From assembly GCF_040610475.1 (NCBI RefSeq), contig NZ_JBEXMJ010000002.1, positions 574,827 to 638,826 on the forward strand: DNA of 64,000 bases, given 5' to 3'. Origin of the DNA: Actinopolymorpha sp. NPDC004070. Lineage in GTDB: Bacteria; Actinomycetota; Actinomycetes; Propionibacteriales; Actinopolymorphaceae. Of this stretch, positions 42,591-50,825 are shown one piece after another (position 1 is the stretch's first letter; each line of letters begins with the position of its first letter). Made by a program: the position numbers and the translations under genes. Under the pieces are notes generated by a model. That model saw nothing but the letters and a program-made list of their open reading frames with translations, was not told where the DNA came from and made no database searches.

Positions 42591-43439
42591 TCAGCGGGCG
42601 CGGACGATCGAGACGTCGCCGCTGAGAGTGCGGGCACGCAGCTCGACCGACTCGTCACCCTCGCCGGGCTCGCCGGCGTCGTGGAGATCGGAGTGCACGT
42701 CACCGGACAGCGAGGACACGTCCAGCCAGGCGGCCACTCCGGCGACGATGCCGACGGTGACGTCTCCGGACGCGGTTTCCACCGAGACCTGGCCGCGGCG
42801 GACGCTGGGCAGTGAGACGTCACCGGACGCGGACCGAGCCTCGACCGAGCCGCCCGCGACGGCGACCGACGTGTCACCGGATGCGGTCTGCACGCGTACG
42901 TTTCCACCGACCGGGCCCAGGTCGAAGTCGCCGGAGGCGCTGGCCACCTGAAGGTCACCACCGACCTCGCCGAGAGTGACGTCGCCGGACGCGCTCTGCA
43001 CCTTCGCTGCTCCGTCCACCCGCCGGCAGGTGACGTCGCCGCTCGCGGTCTGGACCTCCAGCTCGCCGACCTCCTCGAGTTCGACGTCGCCGGAGGCGGT
43101 GTTGAGGTTGACGTCCCCCAGCCGGCCGACGGCCCGCAGGTCCGCGGACGCCTTGGTCCCCCGTACGTTCGAGCCGGTCGGCACGGCGACTCGTACGTAG
43201 ATGGCGCCGGAGCGGCCGAGCCGGCCGAACTCCTTGCCGTCGGGTGACTCGATCACGACCGCACCGTCCCGCTGCTCCACGAGAGTCTGCTCTGCAGCCT
43301 CGGCGTCGGCGGGCTTGTTCGAGTTGTACGGGCGGACCTCGACCTCGGTGTCGGCCCGGTCGGAGGCCTCGATGAGGACCTCACCGGACTGGACGCGCAG
43401 CCGCAGGGTCACGGGTTCAGGGGTGGCGAAAGTAGGCAT
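42591..43439 (-). CDS. DUF4097 beta-repeat protein
   Basis: 282 aa. After an N-terminal strand pair (VTLRLRVQSGEVLIEASDRADTEVEV) the protein is built of about eight repeats ending in (T/S)ASGDV or LSGDV, each roughly 18-20 residues, the mark of DUF4097 right-handed beta-helix-like proteins. There is no signal peptide or anchor, unlike many family members. The role is unknown; family members are often linked to stress or envelope sensing. It is the second gene in a minus-strand cluster behind the RHH regulator. Confidence 0.9.
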   Translation of the reverse strand: MPTFATPEPVTLRLRVQSGEVLIEASDRADTEVEVRPYNSNKPADAEAAEQTLVEQRDGAVVIESPDGKEFGRLGRSGAIYVRVAVPTGSNVRGTKASADLRAVGRLGDVNLNTASGDVELEEVGELEVQTASGDVTCRRVDGAAKVQSASGDVTLGEVGGDLQVASASGDFDLGPVGGNVRVQTASGDTSVAVAGGSVEARSASGDVSLPSVRRGQVSVETASGDVTVGIVAGVAAWLDVSSLSGDVHSDLHDAGEPGEGDESVELRARTLSGDVSIVRAR

Positions 43440-43562
43440 GCTGGCTCCTCGGGGTGAGCTGGTGAGTGAAGGAGATGTGCTGTGCGCCCGGAGTCTCGGG
43501 CGCTGCGCGGCTCCGGGGCTGGGGGTCGGGCGGCCCCGAGCCGCGTTGGTCCGCCGGGCGGG

Positions 43563-44093
43563 CTAGCGCACCCAGCCGGTGACGCGCTTGCCCACGCGCG
43601 GGCCGGACCGGCCGCGCGAGCCACGCGGCCCTCCGCTCGGAGAGCTGTCGGAGAGGGCCGAGCTCACCGCACGGACCAGCCAGGTGTTGACCGAGACGCC
43701 CTCGCGGGCGGCGGCCTCCTCGGCCCGGACCTTCAGCGACTCGGGCAGTCGCAGGGTGACCCGGGAGGTGCCCTGCTCGGTGTCACCCGGCGGGGGCGGC
43801 GGGGGAGGCGACGGCGGTCCCGCCGGCTCCTCCTCCGGAAGGTGTGCACTCGGCGGCGGGGTGACGACGAACTCCGGCTCGCGGCCGCGCAGGCGCACCT
43901 CGACCGAGCCCGGTGCGAGCTCGCGGGTGACCTCCTCGGCGGCGGTGGAGAGTGCGTCCATCAGAGCAAGCCGTACGGCAGCGTCCAGCGCGGCCGTCAG
44001 GCGCTCCGCGGCGATCCGGGCTTCCTGCCCGGCAACCTCCGCCGCGACCGAGAGGTCGCGGCGGATGCTGTCGACGTACGGTGCGAGTTCCAT
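43563..44093 (-). CDS. Ribbon-helix-helix DNA-binding protein with coiled-coil N-terminus
   Basis: 176 aa. An Ala/Glu-rich helical N-terminus (about 1-60), a strand pair (GSVEVRLRGREPEFVVTP), a Pro-rich linker (about 80-105), then an Arc/HicB-type ribbon-helix-helix: SRVTLRLPESLKVRAEEAAAREGVSVNTWLVRAVSSAL. The basic Gly/Arg tail may also touch DNA. Its own promoter is full of ATGACGTCAT-like palindromes, so autoregulation is likely, and it probably controls the DUF4097 gene 123 bp downstream. No toxin gene is present beside it. Confidence 0.8.
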   Translation of the reverse strand: MELAPYVDSIRRDLSVAAEVAGQEARIAAERLTAALDAAVRLALMDALSTAAEEVTRELAPGSVEVRLRGREPEFVVTPPPSAHLPEEEPAGPPSPPPPPPPGDTEQGTSRVTLRLPESLKVRAEEAAAREGVSVNTWLVRAVSSALSDSSPSGGPRGSRGRSGPRVGKRVTGWVR

Positions 44094-44156
44094 GACGTCA
44101 TCATGGCGTCATCCACGACGCCATGTCAACCACCAATATCGTCAGGATGACGTCAT
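44092..44156 (-). promoter_or_regulatory. Promoter with repeated ATGACGTCAT palindromes
   Basis: Two perfect palindromes ATGACGTCAT (44092-44101, overlapping the ATG, and 44147-44156), a near copy ATGGCGTCAT at 44103-44112, exactly 11 bp from the first, and the inverted repeat CATGGCGTC/GACGCCATG (44102-44125). On the minus strand TTGACA (44124-44129), an 18-bp spacer and CATGAT (44100-44105) form a promoter six bases from the ATG. This looks like the operator of the RHH protein. Confidence 0.6.
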
Positions 44157-44162
44157 CTGGCG

Positions 44163-46604
44163 CTATCGCGACGTCACCCCCGTGTCGTCGGCGTCACCGT
44201 CGGCCCGCGAGGCCTGGTGGATGTTCTGGTCGCTGGGCTGGTCGCCGGGCTGGTTGTGGGCGTCGGCACCGCCGGCGGTGTCCGCGGTCCCGGCGGTGTT
44301 CGAGGCGCCGGCAGCGCTCTCCTCGCCGTTCGCCGCGCGCGGCGCGAGGGTGCCTCGCCGCACCGACTCCAGCAGCAACTGGGCGACGTCGATCACCTCG
44401 ACCTCGTCCCTGGCGGCCCCCTCGGACTGCTTCTGGGTCAGCCCGTCGGAGAGCATCGTCTTGCAGAACGGGCAGCCGGTGGCGATCTGGTCGGCCCCGG
44501 TGGCCACGGCCTCCTCGGTGCGGTTGAGGTTGATCCGGGAGCCGATCCGCTCCTCCATCCACATCCGGGCACCACCGGCACCGCAGCAGAACGACTCCTT
44601 GCCGCTGCGGGGCATCTCGCGTACCTCGACCCCCGGCAGCGCACCGAGCAGCTCCCGCGGCGGCTCGTAGACCTGGTTGTGCCGACCGAGGTAACACGGG
44701 TCGTGGTAGGTGATCGGCCGCCCGGCCGAGCCGTTGCCCGTGCCGTTTCCGCCGGCGTCCGCCGCGACCGGCGTCAGCTTCTTCTCCCGGACCAGCCGGT
44801 TGAGCAGCTGGGTGTGGTGCACCACCTCCAGCTCCAGGCCGAGCTGGCGGTATTCGTTCTTGATGGTGTTGAAGCAGTGCGCGCAGGTGACCACCGCCTT
44901 GGTGGCGCCGGCCTCCTTCAGCGTCTCGACGTTTTGCTGGGCGAGCATCTGGTAGACGAACTCGTTGCCCGCGCGCCGGGCCGGGTCACCGCTGCAGGTC
45001 TCCGCCTCGCCGAGTACGGCGAACGAGACGCCGGCGATGTGCAGAAGTTCGGCGACGGCACGGGTGGTCCGCTTCGCGCGGTCGTCGTAGGCGCCGGCGC
45101 ACCCGACCCAGAAGAGGTACTCCACCTCGCCCAGGCTCTCCACGTCGCCGCCGATCACCGGCACCTCGAACGGCAGGTCCTTCGCCCAGTCCAACCGGGC
45201 GGAGGGGTTCATGTTCCACGGGTTTCCCTTGTTTTCAAGGCCCCGGAACAACTGGTTGAGCTCGCTCGGGAACTCCGACTCCACCAGCACCTGGTTGCGG
45301 CGCATGTCCATCACGTGGTCGACGTGCTCGATGTCAACCGGGCATTGCTCCACGCAGGCACCGCAGGTGGTGCAGCCCCACAGCACGTCGGGGTCGATCA
45401 GCGCGGTGGCCGAACCGTCGCCGGCCACGCCGTAACCGGTGATCCCGTGGCCGGAGGCGCCGTGACCGATGGCGGCGCCGCCGGTCGAGCCGTCGGAGGT
45501 CGTGGTCGTCGGGCCGACCAGGGGCCGCTCACCCTCGGCGCGTACGGCGTCGGGCAGGGACGCGCGTGCCTCCTCGTCCGCCTGGAGGTAGGGCGCCTTC
45601 GCGTACCCGTGGTCGCGCAGCGTCGTCACCAGCAGCTTGGGCGACAGCGGCTTGCCGGTGTTCCAGGCCGGGCACTGCGACTGGCACCGACCGCACTCGG
45701 TGCAGGTGGTGAAGTCGAGCAGCCCCTTCCAGGTGAACTCCTCGACCGCGCCGACGCCGAAGATGTCGTCCTCGCCCGGGTCCTCGAAGTCGATCGGCTC
45801 ACCGCGCGAACGCATCGGCGGCAGCGGCCCGAGTGCGGTGCCGCCGTCGGCCTCCCGCTTGAACCAGACGTTGAAGAACGCGGTGAAGCGGTGCCAGGCC
45901 ACCCCCATGGTGGCGTTCAGTGCGATCACCAGGAACCACGCCATCGACACCACGATCTTGGCCGTGGCCACCGCCAGGATCGCGGTGCCGAGGGCGGCCG
46001 CGCTCATGCCGGTGAAGCCCGCGACCAGCGGGGCACTGATCGGGTAGTGGATGCTCCACCCGCGCTGGCCGGCCAGTGCGCCCTCCAGGCCGCGCAGCGC
46101 CAGGATGCACGCCGCGATCGCGACGATCGTCCACTCGACGTAGTAGGCCTGCCAGAACGTCGACCCGGCGAACCTGCTGCCCCGCCCGAGCCGCCGCGGG
46201 TGCCTGAGCTGACGAATCACCATCAACGTGAGGATCGCCACGAGGGTGAGGAACGCGATCACTTCGGACGCCGCTTCGTAGGGCCACCAGTGCCCGATCA
46301 CCGGCAGCGCCCACTCCGGCCCCGCGTAGATCTGGCCGTACGCGGTGACCAGGGTGAAGAAGAGCGCGCCGAAGCCGACGAACACGAACCAGTGCGCCAC
46401 TCCGACCAGGCGCCACTTCGCCAGCCTGGAGTGGCCGATCGTCTCCCGCAGCAGGGTCAGCCAGCGCTGACCGGGCCGGTCGGTGCGGCCGGCAGCCGGC
46501 TGGCCGAGCCGGATCACCCCGACCATCGCGGCCGCGGTGCGCGCGACCAGCGCGACCGCTACCAGGGTGATCACGGTGGAGATGACGATCGCTGCGACAC
46601 GCAT
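44163..46604 (-). CDS. Membrane-bound Fe-S reductase with two CCG domains
   Basis: 813 aa. The N-terminal part has about six TM segments of the nitrate-reductase-gamma/NarI-like type (about 1-240). Two [4Fe-4S] ferredoxin clusters follow (TTCTECGRCQSQCPAWN and CTTCGACVEQCPVDIEHVDH), then two CCG cysteine-rich domains (CAGAYDDRAK, CAHCFNTIK, then DPCYLGRHN, CCGAGGARM, GCPFCKTML). This is the heterodisulfide-reductase-like protein widespread in actinomycetes (recalled relative: Rv0338c of M. tuberculosis), probably a quinone-linked electron carrier. The C-terminal tail is low-complexity Ala/Asp/Gln. AGAAGGG precedes ATG 46602-46604. Confidence 0.9.
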   Translation of the reverse strand: MRVAAIVISTVITLVAVALVARTAAAMVGVIRLGQPAAGRTDRPGQRWLTLLRETIGHSRLAKWRLVGVAHWFVFVGFGALFFTLVTAYGQIYAGPEWALPVIGHWWPYEAASEVIAFLTLVAILTLMVIRQLRHPRRLGRGSRFAGSTFWQAYYVEWTIVAIAACILALRGLEGALAGQRGWSIHYPISAPLVAGFTGMSAAALGTAILAVATAKIVVSMAWFLVIALNATMGVAWHRFTAFFNVWFKREADGGTALGPLPPMRSRGEPIDFEDPGEDDIFGVGAVEEFTWKGLLDFTTCTECGRCQSQCPAWNTGKPLSPKLLVTTLRDHGYAKAPYLQADEEARASLPDAVRAEGERPLVGPTTTTSDGSTGGAAIGHGASGHGITGYGVAGDGSATALIDPDVLWGCTTCGACVEQCPVDIEHVDHVMDMRRNQVLVESEFPSELNQLFRGLENKGNPWNMNPSARLDWAKDLPFEVPVIGGDVESLGEVEYLFWVGCAGAYDDRAKRTTRAVAELLHIAGVSFAVLGEAETCSGDPARRAGNEFVYQMLAQQNVETLKEAGATKAVVTCAHCFNTIKNEYRQLGLELEVVHHTQLLNRLVREKKLTPVAADAGGNGTGNGSAGRPITYHDPCYLGRHNQVYEPPRELLGALPGVEVREMPRSGKESFCCGAGGARMWMEERIGSRINLNRTEEAVATGADQIATGCPFCKTMLSDGLTQKQSEGAARDEVEVIDVAQLLLESVRRGTLAPRAANGEESAAGASNTAGTADTAGGADAHNQPGDQPSDQNIHQASRADGDADDTGVTSR

Positions 46605-46918
46605 GCGCGGCGCCCTTCTCGGAAGCGGCTTCTCGGAACGGCTGTGGTGGTTCGAGGGTAGGAGGTCGGACCGACACCGCGGGTCGCCGGGCCGTTTCGC
46701 CCGGCGGATCCGCGCGACTGGGTCACCGGGGTGGCCGGCGCCGGACCGGCCGGGGTAGTTTCATTGGCTGGTCGCAACCGAGGGTGAGCATTTCCGAGTT
46801 CTGCCACTGTCGGTGCACGCGGCTAGGGTGGGGTGGATTTTCGGCGCGCGGTCGTGACAGGCCGGAGTCACTACGACACCAGGCGGCCAGGCGTGCTCGT
46901 CGACCGAGGAGGGCCGAC
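46605..46918. other. Intergenic region with likely osmoprotectant-operon promoter
   Basis: 314 bp between divergent genes. A TAGGGT -10 candidate sits at 46824-46829, leaving a leader of about 85 bases before the ABC ATPase; no convincing -35 is seen, as is common for actinomycete promoters. No ORF here is supported. Confidence 0.35.
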
Positions 46919-48058
46919 GTGATCGAGTTCGAATCCGTGACCAAGCGTTACCCCGATGGAACCGTAGCGGTCGACCAGGTGGACCTCCGGGCTCCGTCCG
47001 GGGAGATCACGGTGCTCGTCGGACCCTCCGGATGCGGGAAGACGACGTCCCTGCGGATGATCAACCGCATGGTGGAGCCGACATCGGGCCGCATCCTGAT
47101 CGACGGCGAGGACACCGGCACGACAAATCCCGCGCAGCTTCGCCGCGGCATCGGTTACGTCATCCAGCACGCCGGCCTGTTCCCCCACCGCACGGTGGTC
47201 GACAACGTCGCGACCGTCCCGCTGCTGCTGGGGTGGAGCAGAAAGAAGGCGCGCGCGCACGCTGCGGAGTTGATCGAACGCGTCGGCCTGGACGCACATC
47301 TGGGTGACCGTTATCCCGCGCAGCTGTCCGGCGGGCAGCAGCAGCGGGTGGGAGTGGCGCGGGCGCTGGCCGCCGATCCTCCGGTGATGCTGATGGACGA
47401 GCCGTTCAGCGCCGTCGACCCAGTCGTACGTGAGAGCCTGCAGGAGGAGTTCCTGCGCCTGCAGGACGAACTCGACAAGACGATCGTGTTCGTCACGCAC
47501 GACATCGACGAGGCGATCAAGCTGGGAGACCGGGTGGCGGTTTTCCGTACCGGCGGGCGCCTTGCGCAGTTCGCCGAGCCGAAGCGGCTGCTGGAGCACC
47601 CGGCGGACGAGTTCGTCGCGGGCTTCGTCGGCAAGGACCGCGGCTACCGCGCCCTGTCGTTCACCCCGGCCGACGGCATCTCGCTGAACGACGAACCCAC
47701 CGTGCGGCTGGGCGCCCCGATCGCCGACGCCCGCGCGGCCGCCGTCGACGGGTGGGTGCTGGTCGTCGACGACGAGAAGCGTCCGCAAGGCTGGCTTGAC
47801 GCACAGAACTCCCGCCAGGACGCGGTTGACAGCGACCACCTCAACCGCGCCGGCACGGTGGCGTCCGTGGACGGCTCCCTGCGAGGAGTGCTCGACGCCG
47901 CGCTGTCCTCGCCCACCGGACGCGGCGTGGTCGCCGACCCGGCCGGCCGCCTGCTCGGCACCATCACCGCCGGCCCGGTTCTCGCCCGGCTCGACCAGCC
48001 GACCGCGGGCCGGAGCGCACCCGGCCAGTCCGCCGAGCCGGAGGTCGCGAACCCGTGA
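46919..48058 (+). CDS. Osmoprotectant (glycine betaine/choline) ABC transporter ATPase
   Basis: 379 aa. Walker A VGPSGCGKTTSLRMINRM (near residue 35), Q-loop VIQHAGLFPH, signature LSGGQQQR, Walker B VMLMDEPFSAVDP and the H-loop FVTHDIDEA. The C-terminal 130 residues are a pair of degenerate CBS modules, as in OpuA/OpuC ATPases, which sense ionic strength or c-di-AMP. First gene of a four-gene operon; GAGGAGG precedes GTG 46919. Known relatives: OpuCA and ProV. Confidence 0.92.
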   Translation: MIEFESVTKRYPDGTVAVDQVDLRAPSGEITVLVGPSGCGKTTSLRMINRMVEPTSGRILIDGEDTGTTNPAQLRRGIGYVIQHAGLFPHRTVVDNVATVPLLLGWSRKKARAHAAELIERVGLDAHLGDRYPAQLSGGQQQRVGVARALAADPPVMLMDEPFSAVDPVVRESLQEEFLRLQDELDKTIVFVTHDIDEAIKLGDRVAVFRTGGRLAQFAEPKRLLEHPADEFVAGFVGKDRGYRALSFTPADGISLNDEPTVRLGAPIADARAAAVDGWVLVVDDEKRPQGWLDAQNSRQDAVDSDHLNRAGTVASVDGSLRGVLDAALSSPTGRGVVADPAGRLLGTITAGPVLARLDQPTAGRSAPGQSAEPEVANP

Positions 48059-48705
48059 TCTCCTGGGTCGGCGACAACGCCGGAACCATCACGTCGTACT
48101 TCCTGCAACACGTCTGGCTGGCGACGCTGCCGCTGGTGATCGCCCTGGTGCTGGCGATCCCGCTGGGCTGGGTGGCCAGCCGGTTCGGCTGGCTGCACAC
48201 GCCGATGATCGGCGTGACCGGACTGCTCTACACGATTCCGTCGCTGGCGCTGTTCGTCGTGCTGCCGCTCATCCTGGGCACGCAGATCCTCGACCCGATC
48301 AACGTCGTGGTGGCGTTGACGATCTACTCGCTGGCGCTGCTGGTCCGCACCGTCGCCGACGGGCTGGGCTCGGTTCCAGGTGACGTCGAGCAGGCCGCGA
48401 CCGCGATGGGCTACACCGGTTTCCGCCGGTTCTTCGCCGTCGACCTGCCGGTGGCGGTGCCGGTCATCGCCGCGGGCATGCGGGTCGCCGCGGTGTCCAA
48501 CGTCAGCCTGGTCGCGGTATCGGCGCTGCTCGGCGTACCCCAGCTCGGGCTGCTGTTCACCGACGGGCTCAACCGGAACTACTTCCCGCCGCTGGTCGCC
48601 GGCATCGTGCTGTGCGTCGTCCTCGCGCTCGCGCTGGATGCGCTCATCCTGGTGCTGACCCGGCTGCTGGCCCCGTGGCAGCGCATCGCGAGGGGGACCC
48701 CATGA
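48055..48705 (+). CDS. Osmoprotectant ABC transporter permease 1
   Basis: 216 aa with five or six TM segments. The EAA-loop region DGLGSVPGDVEQAATAMGYTGFRRFFAVDLPVAVPV contacts the ATPase. GTG 48055 overlaps the ATPase stop by 4 nt (GTGA), and the stop overlaps the next start (ATGA). OpuCB/ProW-like. It works as a heterodimer with the following permease. Confidence 0.9.
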   Translation: MISWVGDNAGTITSYFLQHVWLATLPLVIALVLAIPLGWVASRFGWLHTPMIGVTGLLYTIPSLALFVVLPLILGTQILDPINVVVALTIYSLALLVRTVADGLGSVPGDVEQAATAMGYTGFRRFFAVDLPVAVPVIAAGMRVAAVSNVSLVAVSALLGVPQLGLLFTDGLNRNYFPPLVAGIVLCVVLALALDALILVLTRLLAPWQRIARGTP

Positions 48706-49475
48706 TCTCGTCGGTGATCGGCTGGTTCGCCGACCCGGACCACTGGAGCGGCGGCGACGGCATCCCGGCCCGGCTGCTCGAGCACATGGAGTATTCCCTG
48801 GCTGCGCTGCTGATCGCGGCGCTGATCGGCATCCCGCTCGGCCTCTACATCGGCCACACCGGACGCGGCGCGTTCCTCGTCGCGGGCCTCGCCAACTCCC
48901 TGCGCGCGCTGCCCTCGCTGGGTCTGCTGGTGGTGATGGCCCTGCTGCTGGGCCCACGGATCCACGGCGACCTGGTCTACGTCATCCCGAGCATCTTCGT
49001 CCTGGTCGTGCTGGCCGTCCCACCGATCCTGGCCAGTACGTACTCGGGAGTGCAGGGAGTCGACCCGGCCGCCCGTGACGCGGCGTACGGCATGGGCATG
49101 ACCGGCATGAGCGTGCTCACCAAGGTCGAGGCGCCGTGCGCGCTGCCGCTCATCCTGTCCGGAGTGCGCAGCGCCATGCTGCAGATCATCGCCACCGCCA
49201 CCATCGCCGCGATCACCTCACTCGGCGGCCTGGGCCGGTTCATCGTCGACGGCCAGGCGGTTCGCGACTACGCCCAGATGGTCGGCGGCTCGATCCTGGT
49301 CGCCGCGCTGGCGATCGTGGTCGAGGCGATCCTGGCCCTGGTGCAGCGGCTGGTGGTCCCGACCGGCCTCACCAGCAGGGCGCAGCGACGGGCGTCGGTC
49401 GTCTCGGCCGAGCGCACGGAGATGGAGCCGGACGCCGAGGTGCCTGGCCCGGAGGAACTCGCCGGAGCCCGCTGA
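48702..49475 (+). CDS. Osmoprotectant ABC transporter permease 2
   Basis: 257 aa, about six TM segments. YSLAALLIAALIGIPLGLYIGHTG, then SLRALPSLGLLVVMALLLG, and the EAA loop GVDPAARDAAYGMGMTGMSVLTKVEAPCALPL. ATG 48702 overlaps the stop of permease 1 (ATGA). The extended hydrophilic tail after TM6 (about residues 225-257) is Glu/Pro-rich and not needed for the fold. Confidence 0.9.
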   Translation: MISSVIGWFADPDHWSGGDGIPARLLEHMEYSLAALLIAALIGIPLGLYIGHTGRGAFLVAGLANSLRALPSLGLLVVMALLLGPRIHGDLVYVIPSIFVLVVLAVPPILASTYSGVQGVDPAARDAAYGMGMTGMSVLTKVEAPCALPLILSGVRSAMLQIIATATIAAITSLGGLGRFIVDGQAVRDYAQMVGGSILVAALAIVVEAILALVQRLVVPTGLTSRAQRRASVVSAERTEMEPDAEVPGPEELAGAR

Positions 49476-49554
49476 GATCTGTACGCCTGACACCCGCGAG
49501 CACGTACGGCGCGACCAGGCCGCGCAACCGTCACCCACCAAGGAGATACCCGTC

Positions 49555-50475
49555 ATGAAGTTCGCAAGGATCGCCGCCGCGGCGACGGTCGCGTTGCTCG
49601 CCCTCGCCGGGTGCGGGGGCGGCGGCAACCCGATGACCGAGAACACCAAGGCTCCCGCGACCAAGGCGCCGGCCGACACGATCGTGGTCGGCTCCGCCGA
49701 CTTCCCCGAGAGCACGCTGGTCGGTGAGATCTACGCCGGCGCGCTGCGGGCCAAGGGAGTCAAGGTCACCACGAAGTTCGGCATCGGCGCCCGCGAGATC
49801 TACCTCAAGGCGCTCGAGGACGGGTCCATCGACCTGATCCCCGAGTACACCGGAAACCTCCTGCAGGCGTTCGACGCGAAGACGAAGGCATCCACCTCCG
49901 AGGACGTCTACGCCGAGCTGAAGAAGGCCACGCCGAGCAAGCTCACCGTGCTCGAACAGGCCGGCGCGGAGGACAAGGACGCCGTGGCGGTGACCAAGGA
50001 GACGGCCGCGAAGTACAAGCTGAAGAAGCTCAGCGACCTCAAGCCGGTCGCGGGCAAGCTGGTGCTCGGCGGCCCGCCGGAGTGGAAGACCCGCGAGCGT
50101 TCCGGCGTACCGGCGCTGAAGCAGGTCTACGGCCTGCAGTTCAAGGGCGACTACAAGTCGCTCAAGGGCACCCTGATCCCGCAGGCGCTCGCCAACGGCC
50201 AGGTCGACGCGGCCAACATGTTCACCACCGACCCGGTGGTGCAGAAGAACGGCTTCGTCCTGCTGGACGACGACAAGAACCTCTTCCCGGCGCAGAACGT
50301 CGTGCCGCTGATCAACAAGTCCAAGGCGTCGCCGAAGGTCGAGGAGGCGCTGAACGGCGTCTCGGCCAAGCTCGACACCAAGACGCTGCTCGCGCTGAAC
50401 ACCCAGGTCGTCGTGGACAAGAAGGACGCGTCCGCGGTGGCCAAGGAGTGGCTCGCCAGGAACGGCCTGGTCTGA
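49555..50475 (+). CDS. Osmoprotectant ABC transporter substrate-binding lipoprotein
   Basis: 306 aa. Signal peptide with lipobox LALAGC, then a type II periplasmic-binding fold of the OpuAC/ProX kind: TIVVGSADFPESTLVGEIYAGAL, GAREIYLKALEDGSIDLIPEYTGNLLQ, LKPVAGKLVLGGPPEW and ANMFTTDPVV. It captures glycine betaine, choline or a relative outside the membrane and feeds the two permeases. AAGGAG precedes ATG 49555, 79 bp after permease 2, and the operon ends with the terminator at 50.5 kb. Confidence 0.92.
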   Translation: MKFARIAAAATVALLALAGCGGGGNPMTENTKAPATKAPADTIVVGSADFPESTLVGEIYAGALRAKGVKVTTKFGIGAREIYLKALEDGSIDLIPEYTGNLLQAFDAKTKASTSEDVYAELKKATPSKLTVLEQAGAEDKDAVAVTKETAAKYKLKKLSDLKPVAGKLVLGGPPEWKTRERSGVPALKQVYGLQFKGDYKSLKGTLIPQALANGQVDAANMFTTDPVVQKNGFVLLDDDKNLFPAQNVVPLINKSKASPKVEEALNGVSAKLDTKTLLALNTQVVVDKKDASAVAKEWLARNGLV

Positions 50476-50526
50476 AGCCTCACCCAGGGTTGAGCCCAGG
50501 TTCGTTCGGGGCTCACAGGACTGACA

Positions 50527-50574
50527 ACCGGCGGGACGCCGGCTTCGGGAGACCGGAGCCGGCGCCCCGCCGGT
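50527..50574 (+). terminator. Terminator of the osmoprotectant operon
   Basis: An 18-bp stem with one mismatch (ACCGGCGGGACGCCGGCT pairing with its complement at 50557-50574) around a 12-base loop, followed by TTTCGT; 51 bp after the stop codon. Confidence 0.85.
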
Positions 50575-50676
50575 TTCGTCTGCCGCACGCGGGACGTGTC
50601 CACATTTCGAGCTGAACGTCCATGATGCGAGACGACGGTTCGGTGTCCGCCACGAATCCGACCTATGGTGTCGGCC

Positions 50677-50757
50677 ATGCGTAGCCCGGCCTGCCAGCTC
50701 TGCCTGGCCCTGTTCGCCACCGAGCTCGTCCTCGTCGACGACGAGCTCTGCCGCTGA
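50677..50757 (+). CDS. 26-aa cysteine-containing leader peptide of the YeeE gene
   Basis: ATG 50677 to TGA 50757 encodes 26 residues, including three Cys (ACQLC near the start and the penultimate DELCR). TATGGT (50664-50669) lies seven bases upstream, so the message would begin at this ATG. A stable hairpin follows six bases after the stop, 69 bp before the YeeE/YedE start. Small Cys-rich uORFs ahead of sulfur genes are known in actinomycetes, where translation speed at Cys codons controls the downstream gene. The family is inferred from position and Cys content. Confidence 0.6.
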   Translation: MRSPACQLCLALFATELVLVDDELCR

Positions 50758-50762
50758 ACTCT

Positions 50763-50781
50763 CGCTCGCCCTCGGCGAGCG
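50763..50781 (+). promoter_or_regulatory. Attenuator-like hairpin behind the leader peptide
   Basis: Perfect 8-bp stem CGCTCGCC/GGCGAGCG with a CTC loop, starting six bases after the leader-peptide stop and ending 44 bp before the YeeE start. It is well placed to act as a translation-linked attenuator. Confidence 0.5.
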
Positions 50782-50825
50782 GCGCCGAAGTCCGCAGATT
50801 TTCCTCCTCAGCAGAGAGTGCGCCC

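Noticed and set aside
44217..46661. 814-codon plus-strand frame opposite the Fe-S reductase
   Set aside because: Low-complexity Arg/Gly/Val product without domains; the minus strand carries all Cys motifs of the CCG family.
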